Shown piece by piece: positions 7,601-14,215 of a DNA stretch of 64,000 nt (positions are counted from its first letter, which is position 1; each line of letters opens with the position of its first letter). The notes beneath the pieces were generated by a model. The model was not told where the DNA came from and did not search any database. It saw nothing but the letters and a program-made list of their open reading frames with translations. The position numbers and the translations under genes are program-made. The stretch covers positions 310,001 through 374,000 of the forward strand of contig JAEBDY010000007.1 in assembly GCA_049997955.1 (NCBI GenBank). Direction: 5' to 3'. This DNA comes from Umezawaea sp049997955 (GTDB taxonomy: Bacteria > Actinomycetota > Actinomycetes > Mycobacteriales > Pseudonocardiaceae).

Positions 7601-8989
7601 CTGCTGGAGGTGTTCCTCGCCCACCGGTACGACGTGGTGACGCGGCGGACCAAGTTCCGGCGGCGCAAGCGCGAGGACCGGCTGCACCTGGTCGAGGGCC
7701 TGCTCAAGGCGCTGCTGGACATCGACAAGGTGATCAAGCTGATCCGCGACAGCGAGAACGCCCAGGCCGCGAAGGACGGCCTGATGGCGCGGTTCAAGCT
7801 GTCGGAGATCCAGGCGTCCTACATCCTCGACACGCCGCTGCGCAGGCTCACCAAGTTCGACCGCATCGAGCTGGAGGGCGAGCAGGAGCGGCTGAGCGCC
7901 GAGATCGCCGAGCTGACCCGGATCCTGGACGACGAGTCCGTGCTGAGGAAGCTCGTGTCGACCGAACTCGGCGCGGTGGCGAAGGAACTGACGACGGACC
8001 GGCGCACCTCGCTGATCGACGGCGACCTGAAGGAGGTCCTCGCGGCGTCCAAGCCCGCCGGGCCGCTGGAGGTCGCGGACGACCCGTGCCAGGTGATCCT
8101 GTCGGCGACGGGGCTGGTCGCGCGGACCGCCGCCGAGTCGGAGGAGGCGTCGGAGGCCAAGCGCCGCAAGGGCCGCACCCGGCACGATGCGGTCGCGGCG
8201 GTCGTGCACTCGACGGCGCGCGGCCAGATCCTGCTGATCACGAACCTCGGGCGGGCGTTCAAGACCGACGTGCTGCCGCTGCCGGTGCTGCCCGAGCAGA
8301 TCGGCACGGTGTCGCTGAGCGGCGGCATGGCCGCGAGCGAGCTGCTGCCGCTGGAGAAGGGCGAGAGGGTCGTCGGCATCGCGCCGCTCGGCGAACCCGA
8401 TCCGACGTCACCGGGCCTGGCGATCGGCACGCGGCAGGGCGTGGTGAAGGTCTGCGCGCCCGAGTGGCCGGTGCGGTCGGACGAGTTCGAGGTCATCAGC
8501 CTCAAGGAGGGCGACGAGATCGTCGGCGCGACCTGGCTGACCGACGGCACGGAGTCGCTCGCGTTCGTCACGTCCGACTCGTCGCTGCTGCGGTACGCCA
8601 CGTCGCTGGTCCGGCCGCAGGGCCTCAAGGGCGGCGGCATGGCCGGGATCAACGTGGCGGCGGACGCGCGGGTGGTGTTCTTCGGCGCGATCCGCACGGA
8701 CGACGAGGCGCACGGCGAGCCGATGGTGGTCACGTCCAGCGGCCAGAGCGTGAAGGTGACACCGTTCGACGAGTACCCCGCGAAGGGCAGGGCGACCGGT
8801 GGTGTGCGGTCGCAGCGGTTCCTGCGCGGTGAGACCGAGCTGGTGCTGGCGTGGATCGGGTCGCGCCCGGCGGGGGCGTCGAAGAACGGCGTGCCCGTGG
8901 AGCTGCCCGAGGTCGACCAGCGCCGCGACGCCTCGGGAGCGCCGCACCCCGGTCCGGACGTCGTGGGGCACGTGATCGAGCGGGGCTGA
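4601..8989 (+). CDS. parC: DNA topoisomerase IV subunit A (ParC/GyrA family) precursor with two inteins
   Basis: 1462 residues translated; 828 remain after removal of two inteins (residues 88-397 and 447-770), the usual size for actinomycete ParC. The extein shows the GyrA/ParC winged-helix DNA-gate sequences LPDARDGLKPVHRRILY, KYHPHGDSAIYDAMVRLAQ and GHGNFGSPDDGPAASRY, whose final Tyr is the DNA-cleaving residue. TEARMS follows after the second intein. The C-terminal part has a GyrA-type beta-propeller (for example VTSSGQSVKVT). The ATG start has GAGAGAG upstream. The gene lies 32 nt after parE, so the two subunits are co-transcribed. The enzyme cuts, passes and religates duplex DNA to separate chromosomes. 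Confidence 0.92.
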   Translation: MARRKGPTTKVDPSAFDQAGANVVDNPLKSEIEDSYLEYAYSVIHSRALPDARDGLKPVHRRILYSMNEQGYRPTHAYVKSARVVGDCFVRGALVSTPDGLRPIEDIEVGDLVLDAAGTAVPVVEAYENPASELVRVTWATGQSMVVTPGQRFRTVNDDLTPGWTAARDLAGKLTAGYGSDRWAALPSGTDTLPYVQALVLVVGEVVDGAVVLAFADSAVVDTVHGWAIGADVETTREKHEDPERHVLTITGRPDLAACEDDVPTSVLRDRSTWIPFLAGLLDAAGSASAHGIVLPSVGVEVRAVLGDLGLRATAHDAGLSITGADAAALAAALLPWSRTEGLHSIAAPAATRPSLLPGLSLTAVRAVEPVTRDTTYDIQVGTDLHDFVVEGQIVHNCMGKYHPHGDSAIYDAMVRLAQDFSLNTPLVDGHGNFGSPDDGPAASRYCVVGDTRVRLADGSSSRIADLVNLPADSEADADFEVLDKDGKAVRVTKVFNSGVHPTLRVRTRTGFSLRGSENHLVLCLEAPMGVPLFQWRRLDELQPGAVVCIARNAWADVVPTAREHVLGVRGADRVLRGEAVPEFVWNGGWGVKRAFLTAMFDVVGEVRGLDDGPAVHFPTPRAGLADEVRELLAEFGVIARRRSDGPGLVVSGTRDVHAFVERVGFRSARGAGLPRLLQRSDRADEGAVPFVGEFLGEALDFDTWETERPRIIDRIEDPEVLATILPIMDSGYRFDAVTEVESCDPTEVYSVRVDSEDHSFLAGGFVNHNTEARMSQAAMLLVGELGEDTIDFRPNYDGSLQEPSVLPAAFPNLLVNGTSGIAVGMATNMIPHNLGEVVAAARWLITHPDASLDKLMEFVPGPDLPTGGALLGLDEVRKAYETGRGVVRMRAKVDIGPLEGSRGRQAITVTELPYGVGSERIIEKITDEVNKSKRLSGIADVKDLTDRENGIRLVVECKVGVNPQALLADLYRLTPMEQSFGINNLVLLDGQPQTLGLKALLEVFLAHRYDVVTRRTKFRRRKREDRLHLVEGLLKALLDIDKVIKLIRDSENAQAAKDGLMARFKLSEIQASYILDTPLRRLTKFDRIELEGEQERLSAEIAELTRILDDESVLRKLVSTELGAVAKELTTDRRTSLIDGDLKEVLAASKPAGPLEVADDPCQVILSATGLVARTAAESEEASEAKRRKGRTRHDAVAAVVHSTARGQILLITNLGRAFKTDVLPLPVLPEQIGTVSLSGGMAASELLPLEKGERVVGIAPLGEPDPTSPGLAIGTRQGVVKVCAPEWPVRSDEFEVISLKEGDEIVGATWLTDGTESLAFVTSDSSLLRYATSLVRPQGLKGGGMAGINVAADARVVFFGAIRTDDEAHGEPMVVTSSGQSVKVTPFDEYPAKGRATGGVRSQRFLRGETELVLAWIGSRPAGASKNGVPVELPEVDQRRDASGAPHPGPDVVGHVIERG
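4862..5791 (+). other. Intein 1 of ParC, before CMGKYHPHGD, with a decayed LAGLIDADG domain
   Basis: 310 residues. Begins CFVRGALVSTPDG after VVGD of the host and ends IVHN before Cys+1 (CMGKYHPHGD). The N-terminal splicing block has GLRPIEDIEVGDLVL and VTPGQRF; the C-terminal block has TYDIQVGTDLHDFVV. Between them lies a region with FLAGLLDAAGSAS, an evident LAGLIDADG helix in which the catalytic acidic residue (LAGLIDADG position 8) is Ala. The homing endonuclease is therefore probably dead while splicing residues are kept. The site interrupts the conserved GyrA/ParC VVGD-x-MGKYHPHGD motif of the DNA-binding winged helix. Confidence 0.93.
5939..6910 (+). other. Intein 2 of ParC, inserted directly after the catalytic tyrosine
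   Basis: 324 residues. Begins CVVGDTRVRLADG right after ASRY, whose Tyr (precursor residue 446) is the DNA-cleaving residue. It ends FVNHN before Thr+1 (TEARM). Insertion point and blocks (RIADLVNLPADSEADADFEV, then LRGSENHLVLCL near block B and VYSVRVDSEDHSFLAGGFV at block F) match the well-known mycobacterial GyrA intein site Y|TEAR. The middle contains FLTAMFDVVGEV, a degraded LAGLIDADG-type helix whose catalytic Asp is Val, so the endonuclease looks inactive. Splicing residues Cys1, the block B His and the terminal His-Asn are present. Confidence 0.93.
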
Positions 8990-9004
8990 GCCGGGAGGCG
9001 TGGG

Positions 9005-9289
9005 ATGAGTCGGATCAACGACGTCGGCGGGATGCACGGGTTCCCGCCGATCGAGAGGGAGCTGGACGAGCCGCCGTTCCACGCCGACTGGGAGGCGCAC
9101 GTGTTCGCGATGAACCGCGCGCTCATCGGGCGCGGGGTCTACAACCTGGACGAGTTCCGGGACGCCGTGGAACGCTTGCCGCCATCGGAGTACCTTGCCG
9201 CCTCGTACTACGAGCGGTGGTTCCGGGCGATCACGTCCTTGCTGGTTTCGAAGGGCGTGTGCACGGCGGAGGAGGTTGCCCGTGGCTGA
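9005..9289 (+). CDS. Nitrile hydratase beta subunit, N-terminal half (split subunit)
   Basis: 94 residues. The sequence opens with NDVGGMHGFPPIE, the signature start of nitrile hydratase beta subunits, and continues through HADWEAHVFAMNRAL and YYERWF to a Thr-Ala-Glu-Glu end, where a normal beta subunit would run on into its SH3-like C-terminal domain. Here a stop codon ends the chain and the next gene supplies that domain. ATG start with GGGAGG about 7 nt upstream. It lies 15 nt after parC and overlaps the next gene by 8 nt. In heterotrimeric relatives (thiocyanate hydrolase, toyocamycin nitrile hydratase) the beta subunit is divided in the same way, so this looks like a natural split and not a broken gene. 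Confidence 0.85.
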   Translation: MSRINDVGGMHGFPPIERELDEPPFHADWEAHVFAMNRALIGRGVYNLDEFRDAVERLPPSEYLAASYYERWFRAITSLLVSKGVCTAEEVARG

Positions 9290-9554
9290 TCTGTTCGCGC
9301 CGGGGGATCGGGTGCGCGCCGCGTCCGCGGACCCGCCGCACCACACCCGGCTGCCCCGCTACGTCCGGGGGGCGGTGGGGACGGTCGTCGAACGCGAGGG
9401 CGCGTTCCCGCTCGCCGATGATCGCGCTCGTGGGCTGCCGGGCGCGCCCGAGACCGTGTACGCGGTGCGGTTCGCCGCGCGGGAGCTCTTCGGGGAGGGT
9501 GACCACGAGGTGACCGTCGCGCTCTGGGAGAGCTACCTCGGGGCGGTGTCCTGA
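9282..9554 (+). CDS. Nitrile hydratase beta subunit, C-terminal SH3-like half
   Basis: 90 residues from a GTG start with GGAGG upstream, overlapping the previous gene by 8 nt in another frame. It shows the nitrile hydratase beta C-terminal pattern FAPGDRV, HHTRLPRYVRGAVGTV, then VYAVRF-ARELFG and a TVALWESYLG end. The product would pair with the N-terminal half to cover the alpha subunit's metal site. Activator (metallochaperone) proteins of nitrile hydratases are homologous to this domain, so an accessory role is the alternative. The position between the beta N-half and the alpha gene, with a 1-nt overlap (TGATG) into alpha, favours a structural subunit. Confidence 0.8.
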   Translation: MADLFAPGDRVRAASADPPHHTRLPRYVRGAVGTVVEREGAFPLADDRARGLPGAPETVYAVRFAARELFGEGDHEVTVALWESYLGAVS

Positions 9555-10150
9555 TGGGTGGGGACCACAGCGGTGCGAACGCCTCGTTGGCCGCGCACGT
9601 TCGGCGCGTGGAGGCCCTGCTGGAGGAGCGCGGGCTGGTGGACGCCCGTGAGCTGGATCGCGCGCTGGAGGCGTTCCTGGCTCGGGCCACGCCGGACAAC
9701 GGGGCGCGGCTGGTGGCTCGGGCCTGGGTGGACCCAGGGTTTCGCGCTCGGCTGCTGCTGGACGGGAACGCGGCCGTCGGGGAGGTGGGGCTGTCCATGG
9801 GCGGCGGGTTGCAGGAGCAACGGCTGAAGGTCGTGGAGAACACCCCCGCTGTGCACAACGTGGTCGTGTGCACCCTCTGCTCGTGCTACCCGGTGGCCCT
9901 GCTGGGGCCGTCGCCCACCTGGTACAAGAGCGAGGCTTACCGGTCGCGGGTGGTCCGCGATCCCCGGTCGGTGTTGGCCGAGTTCGACTTCGTGCTGCCC
10001 GAGGACGTGGCCATCTCGGTGCGGGACGCCAGCGCGGAAACCCGCTTCATGGTCCTACCCCAACGCCCGAAAGGCACGGAGAACCTGTCCGAACAGGCAT
10101 TGGCGGACCTGGTAACCAGAAACGGCCTGATCGGTGCAGCCCCGGTATAA
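9554..10150 (+). CDS. Nitrile hydratase alpha subunit, cobalt type
   Basis: 198 residues. The metal-binding loop reads VCTLCSC; Thr at the second position is the mark of non-corrin cobalt enzymes, whereas iron enzymes have Ser. Two of these Cys are normally oxidised to sulfinate and sulfenate. Further conserved stretches are VVENTPAVHN before the loop and YPVALLGPSPTWYKSEAYR after it. The enzyme hydrates nitriles to amides in the cytoplasm; a thiocyanate-hydrolase gamma role is the alternative because that family has the same three-gene layout. Starts at the ATG inside TGATG, so it is translationally coupled to the beta C-half. No cobalt transporter or amidase is adjacent, so the substrate cannot be inferred from context. 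Confidence 0.87.
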   Translation: MGGDHSGANASLAAHVRRVEALLEERGLVDARELDRALEAFLARATPDNGARLVARAWVDPGFRARLLLDGNAAVGEVGLSMGGGLQEQRLKVVENTPAVHNVVVCTLCSCYPVALLGPSPTWYKSEAYRSRVVRDPRSVLAEFDFVLPEDVAISVRDASAETRFMVLPQRPKGTENLSEQALADLVTRNGLIGAAPV

Positions 10151-10354
10151 CGCCACCGCGCCGAATCGCCCAAGTCCCGGTTGAACCGGGATCCGGTGGG
10201 CCCGAGTTGAGCACGACTCGGCCAGGTCGGTCGGACAACGCAAGCACACAGGCCGCCGACCAACCTCGGCAAAGCGGGAGCACGCAATCCGAGGGATGAC
10301 CAAACTTCCCCCCGGGCCCCCGATTCCCAGCGCCCTCATGGCCGCCCGCTACGG

Positions 10355-10379
10355 GTCAAGGCATCTTTTCCGCCTTGAC
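10355..10379. terminator. Hairpin, likely terminator
   Basis: Perfect 8-bp stem GTCAAGGC / GCCTTGAC with a 9-nt T-rich loop, in the middle of the convergent gap. Confidence 0.5.
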
Positions 10380-10509
10380 GCGGTGCGGTCGGCGGGGGGA
10401 ACCCCAACCCGCTCAGCACCACGCTGGAACACAAGGCCGCCCAAGATCCCCGAAAACCGGCCCAAAAACCACCCTGAACAGCCCAAACCAGTCGTCCCCC
10501 GAAATTGGA

Positions 10510-10539
10510 ACCCCCGACGCACACATCTACGACGGGGGT
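10510..10539. terminator. Hairpin near the end of the kinase gene
   Basis: Ten-bp stem with one A-A mismatch, ACCCCCGACG against CGACGGGGGT, with a 10-nt loop. It lies about 100 nt after the kinase stop codon on the kinase transcript. Confidence 0.5.
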
Positions 10540-10638
10540 CTGACATTTTCCGGCGCCAACCCAAAAGAGGGCGCGAGAAGCAGCAGAACGCCTACCGACC
10601 AACCCAACACCGACCGAACAACCGCCAACCACCTCCAC

Positions 10639-12144
10639 CTAACTCTGGAAGTCGATGAACCACTGCCCGTTCTCCTGAACCATCGTGTAGGTGTGGTTCT
10701 CGACCTCCACCCCACTCGGCTTGTTGTACGTGATGGTCGCCGAAACGCTGTTCGGCGACCGCTCCACCACGTTGGTGGCGGTGACGGAGTTAACACCGTT
10801 CCAGAACGAGCTGTACCCCTCGAACGTCAACGACCGGCTCTGCCTGAACCGATCGGTCAACCGGTTCCACGCGGCCTGCTTGTCGCTCAACAGGCTCCCG
10901 TAGTAGGCACTGACCGCTTGTCCGGCACTGCCGGACGACGCGACCGGCGTGGTGGCGTCGGGTGTGGACGGCGGGAGTTCGGTGGTGGTCGTGGGGGCGG
11001 TGGACTCGGTGGTCTGGGCTGGGGGCGCTTCGCTCTGCGACGTCGTCGCGGGCGGGGTCGACGTGCTGGTCGTCGGCGTGTTCTGCGCGTTCTCCTTCGT
11101 CTGGTCCCTGTTGGCGAACAGGAACGCCGCCGCGACCACGGCTATCAGCAGCACCGTGACGCCGATGAGGCCGAAGACGGCTCGCTTGCGCCGCTTCTCC
11201 TCATCCTCTGTGGACAGTGGCGGTTTCGGTGGCTTCGGCGGCTTGGCCGGTTTCACCGGTTTCGCCTGCTCGACGGGAGCCGCGGGGACCGGTGCCTCCT
11301 CGACCAGGGTCGGCGTGGGCTCGGAGATCTCCGCCAGCACGGCCAGCTCCTCGGCCGCCTCGGCCATGGTCGGCCTGGTCTCGGGGTCCGGGTCCAGCAG
11401 CCGGAGCAGCACGGGCGTCAGGGTGCCCGCCTTCTCGGGCGGGCGGATCGTGCCCTCCGCGACGCGGTGCAGCTGGGCGATGGAGTTCTCGGAGATGCCG
11501 AACGGGGGAGTGCCCTCGACGGCGTTGTACAGCGTCGCGCCGAGCGAGAAGACGTCCGACGGGTAGCCGCCGTCCTCACCCTTGGCGATCTCGGGCGAGA
11601 AGAACGCGGGGGTGCCGACAGACCGACCGGTCGCCGTGGCCGTGGCGTCGTCGATGGCGCGCGAGATGCCGAAGTCGGTGATCTTCACCGCACCCGCGTC
11701 GCCGAGCAGCACGTTGCCGGGCTTGACGTCCCGGTGCACCACCGAGACCTTGTGCGCGGCGGCCAGCGCGGTGGCGAGGTGGACGCCGATCCCCACCACG
11801 TCCGCCACCGGCAGCGGACCGGATTCCGCCAGCACCGCGGCCAGGCTCTTCGACGGCAGGTACTCCATGATCAGCCACGGCTGCCCGTCGTCCTCCACGA
11901 CGTCGTAGACCGCGATCGCGTTGGGGTGCTGCAACCTCGCGGCGATCCTGGCTTCGCGCATGGCGCGGCGTCGGGCCTGCGCGGCCTGCTTCTCGTCGAG
12001 GTGAGAGGGCAGCAGCAGTTCCTTCACCGCGACGACGCGGTCCAACCGTAGGTCCCGCGCGAGCCAGACCAAGCCCATGGCACCACCGCCCACGCGCTCG
12101 GTCAGCTCATAACGCCCGGCGACCCGCCGGTTTTCCTCGCTCAC
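10639..12144 (-). CDS. Membrane Ser/Thr protein kinase (PknB-like, no PASTA repeats)
   Basis: 501 residues. Residues 1-270 are a Hanks-type kinase: VGGGAMGLVW glycine loop, VAVKELL lysine, HRDVKPGN catalytic loop, DFG, and SPEIAKG near the P+1 loop. A Pro/Lys-rich juxtamembrane linker follows, then a single transmembrane helix around residues 318-340 (FGLIGVTVLLIAVVAAAFLF), a Thr/Ser/Pro-rich extracellular stalk, and a roughly 90-residue C-terminal domain (SAYYGSLLSDKQAAWNRLTD to WFIDFQS). That domain looks like an NTF2-like fold and replaces PASTA repeats. The kinase should sense an extracellular cue and phosphorylate cytoplasmic proteins. GTG start with GGGGAG upstream. It is divergent from the penicillin-binding-protein homologue, 119 nt apart, suggesting a cell-envelope theme. 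Confidence 0.88.
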   Translation of the reverse strand: MSEENRRVAGRYELTERVGGGAMGLVWLARDLRLDRVVAVKELLLPSHLDEKQAAQARRRAMREARIAARLQHPNAIAVYDVVEDDGQPWLIMEYLPSKSLAAVLAESGPLPVADVVGIGVHLATALAAAHKVSVVHRDVKPGNVLLGDAGAVKITDFGISRAIDDATATATGRSVGTPAFFSPEIAKGEDGGYPSDVFSLGATLYNAVEGTPPFGISENSIAQLHRVAEGTIRPPEKAGTLTPVLLRLLDPDPETRPTMAEAAEELAVLAEISEPTPTLVEEAPVPAAPVEQAKPVKPAKPPKPPKPPLSTEDEEKRRKRAVFGLIGVTVLLIAVVAAAFLFANRDQTKENAQNTPTTSTSTPPATTSQSEAPPAQTTESTAPTTTTELPPSTPDATTPVASSGSAGQAVSAYYGSLLSDKQAAWNRLTDRFRQSRSLTFEGYSSFWNGVNSVTATNVVERSPNSVSATITYNKPSGVEVENHTYTMVQENGQWFIDFQS

Positions 12145-12263
12145 GTGCGACTCCCCGGACTGGCAAACGCTGACGGTAGGGCAATGTTAGTGGGGTACCT
12201 CGGTGGCTGATCGAATGAGGCCGACAGAATGAGCCGCTTCGAGTCCCTGGGGGAAGGAATCCG

Positions 12264-14165
12264 GTGTCCGAGCAGCCGAACGCGCGTCCCAAGCGCAAGA
12301 GGGTCTGGCGACGTGTCCGTCGGATCGGTTACGTGGTGCTGGCACTGGTGGTGCTGGCCCCGGTCGGGGCGTTCGCCGTTGTCGACCGGGCCGTCGAGGT
12401 GCCCAGCCCCACCGAGGTCTCCGCACGGCAGCAGAAGGTCGTGACGCTCCTCTACGCCGACGGCACCGAGATGACCAGGATCGCTCCGGAGGGCGCCAAC
12501 CGCGAGTTGATCACCGGTGAGGTGACGGACGTCGTGAAGTACTCGGTGCTCGCCGCCGAGCAGCCGGACTACGACAGCGCGTCGGACCTCGACCTCGGTT
12601 CCGGGATCGCGAAGCAGTACCTGCGGATGGTCACCCAGGACGACCGCGACACGTGGCGCCGCCGGTTCACCGAGCTGGTGACCGCGCGCAAGATGAGCGG
12701 CAGGCACGGCAAGGACCTCGTCCTCAGGGGGTACCTCGACACCGTCCCCCTCGGCCGCTCGGCCCACGGCTTCGCGGCGGCCGCGAGGATGTACTACGGC
12801 AAGGACGTGCGGGAGCTGACCGGCACCCAGGCCGCGATGATCGCGGGTCTCATCCAGAACCCGTCGAGGTCGGAGGACCCCGGCTACGCCGCCGCCCGCT
12901 GGGCCACCGTCATGGACACCATGGCCGCCCGCGGCTGGATCACCCGTGACTACCGCGACTCGCAGCGGTTCCCCGCGCCCCTGCCGGTCGACAAGACCCG
13001 GATCACGCCGCTGGACGGTCCTCGGGCGCTCGTCCAGGCCCAGGTCGAGCGCGAACTCGACGAGGCGGGCTTCTCGATGGAGCGCGCGGCGGAGATGGGC
13101 CTGGTGGTGCGCACCACCATCGACGCCAAGGCGCAGCAGGCGGCCGAGACCGCCGTGGCGGAGGTCATGACGGGCCAGCCGGAGGTGCTGCGCCAGGCGC
13201 TCACCGCCGTCGACCCGGCGAAGGGCGCGGTCCGGGCGTACTGGGCGGGCCGCGACGGGATCGGCGTCGACTTCGCGCGCGACACCCTCCAGCAGCCCGG
13301 CACCGCCTTCACGCCGTTCGCGCTGACCGCGGCGCTCCAGCGGGGCATCGGGCTCGACCAGAGGTACGACGGGACCTCGCCGCGCACGTTCGACAACCGG
13401 ACGATCCACAACCGCGGCGACGCCGTGACGTGCGGCAGGACGTGCTCGCTGCGGGCGGCCACGGAGCAGGACGCCGCCACGGTCTACTACGACCTGGTGC
13501 TGACCGAGTTGGGCACCCGCCCGGTGGCGACGGCGGCCAAGGCCGCGGGCATCCCCGGCGCGGTGCGGATCGCGAACGTCCGCCGGGACCTGCTGGTGGA
13601 CGCGGACGGCACCAGCGCTCCCGACCCCGACATCTCCATCGGCGGCGGCACGACGCTGATCCGCCCGTTCGACCTCGCGGTGGCGTACGCCACGTTCGCC
13701 GCCGAGGGCGTCCACCACGAGCCGTACTTCGTCGAGCGCGTCGACGTGCCCGGTGGACAGGTGGTTTACCAGCACGTGGACTCGCAGCGGGTCGCGTTCG
13801 ACGCCGACCCGGCGAGGAGCAGGAACATCGCGGGCAACGTGACCGCCGCGCTCAAGGCCGTTCCCGGGATGTGGAAGGTGCCGTGCGCGAACCGGGAGTG
13901 CGCGGGCAAGCCGGGCACGACCGGGCTGCTGGAGAACACGACGGAGGTCTCGGCGGCGTGGATGGTCGGCTACACGCCGTCGTTGTCGGCGGCGGTGTGG
14001 ATGGGCACCGAGGCGGGCAACGTCAAGATCGTCGACAGCACGGGCGCCGACGTCGACGGCGCGGGGCTGCCGGGGCAGATCTGGCGGCGGTTCATGGACA
14101 AGGCCCACGAGGGCGCCGCGCCCGCGGTGTTCCCGACGGCCACGCCGATCGGCCAGATCGAGTAG
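12264..14165 (+). CDS. Class A penicillin-binding-protein homologue with degenerate transpeptidase motifs
   Basis: 633 residues: a basic cytoplasmic tail, one transmembrane helix at about residues 22-45, a glycosyltransferase family 51 domain, and a transpeptidase-type domain. In the first, the family fingerprint RGYLDTVPLGRSAHGFAAAA, then YGK and AAMIAGLIQNPS, is clear, and the motif-1 Glu survives in AAEQPDY. In the second, all three active-site motifs are altered: SxxK reads TAFT (QQPGTAFTPF), SxN reads DAA (EQDAATVYY), and KTG reads KPG (AGKPGTTG). The fold around them (WMVGYTP, YATFAAEGV) is intact and there is no frameshift. So it is probably a non-catalytic transpeptidase partner, with uncertain glycosyltransferase activity. 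GTG start with GAAGGA 5 nt upstream. Confidence 0.8.
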   Translation: MSEQPNARPKRKRVWRRVRRIGYVVLALVVLAPVGAFAVVDRAVEVPSPTEVSARQQKVVTLLYADGTEMTRIAPEGANRELITGEVTDVVKYSVLAAEQPDYDSASDLDLGSGIAKQYLRMVTQDDRDTWRRRFTELVTARKMSGRHGKDLVLRGYLDTVPLGRSAHGFAAAARMYYGKDVRELTGTQAAMIAGLIQNPSRSEDPGYAAARWATVMDTMAARGWITRDYRDSQRFPAPLPVDKTRITPLDGPRALVQAQVERELDEAGFSMERAAEMGLVVRTTIDAKAQQAAETAVAEVMTGQPEVLRQALTAVDPAKGAVRAYWAGRDGIGVDFARDTLQQPGTAFTPFALTAALQRGIGLDQRYDGTSPRTFDNRTIHNRGDAVTCGRTCSLRAATEQDAATVYYDLVLTELGTRPVATAAKAAGIPGAVRIANVRRDLLVDADGTSAPDPDISIGGGTTLIRPFDLAVAYATFAAEGVHHEPYFVERVDVPGGQVVYQHVDSQRVAFDADPARSRNIAGNVTAALKAVPGMWKVPCANRECAGKPGTTGLLENTTEVSAAWMVGYTPSLSAAVWMGTEAGNVKIVDSTGADVDGAGLPGQIWRRFMDKAHEGAAPAVFPTATPIGQIE

Positions 14166-14215
14166 GACGCCCGCTCGCCGAGCACGGCCGGGCGCCGGGC
14201 GGCTAGGTTTCGTGC

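Larger units (their letters stand above)
10151..10638. other. Convergent intergenic region with terminator-like hairpins
   Basis: About 490 nt between the ends of the nitrile hydratase and kinase genes. Base composition is unusually rich in C and A on the plus strand (runs such as CCCAAAAACC) compared with neighbouring genes. No open frame with a ribosome site or a recognisable domain was seen. It contains two clear hairpins, listed separately, and a weaker CCCGG-TTGAA-CCGGG stem at 10176-10190. Confidence 0.6.

Noticed and set aside
1968..8989. Reading the pair as DNA gyrase (gyrB-gyrA)
   Set aside because: Not excluded, but the mature lengths, the absence of the oriC neighbours (recF, dnaN) and the usual presence of a second parE-parC pair in actinomycetes favour topoisomerase IV.
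9005..9554. Frameshifted nitrile hydratase beta pseudogene
   Set aside because: Each half has its own start codon and ribosome site and ends cleanly; heterotrimeric relatives have the same split.
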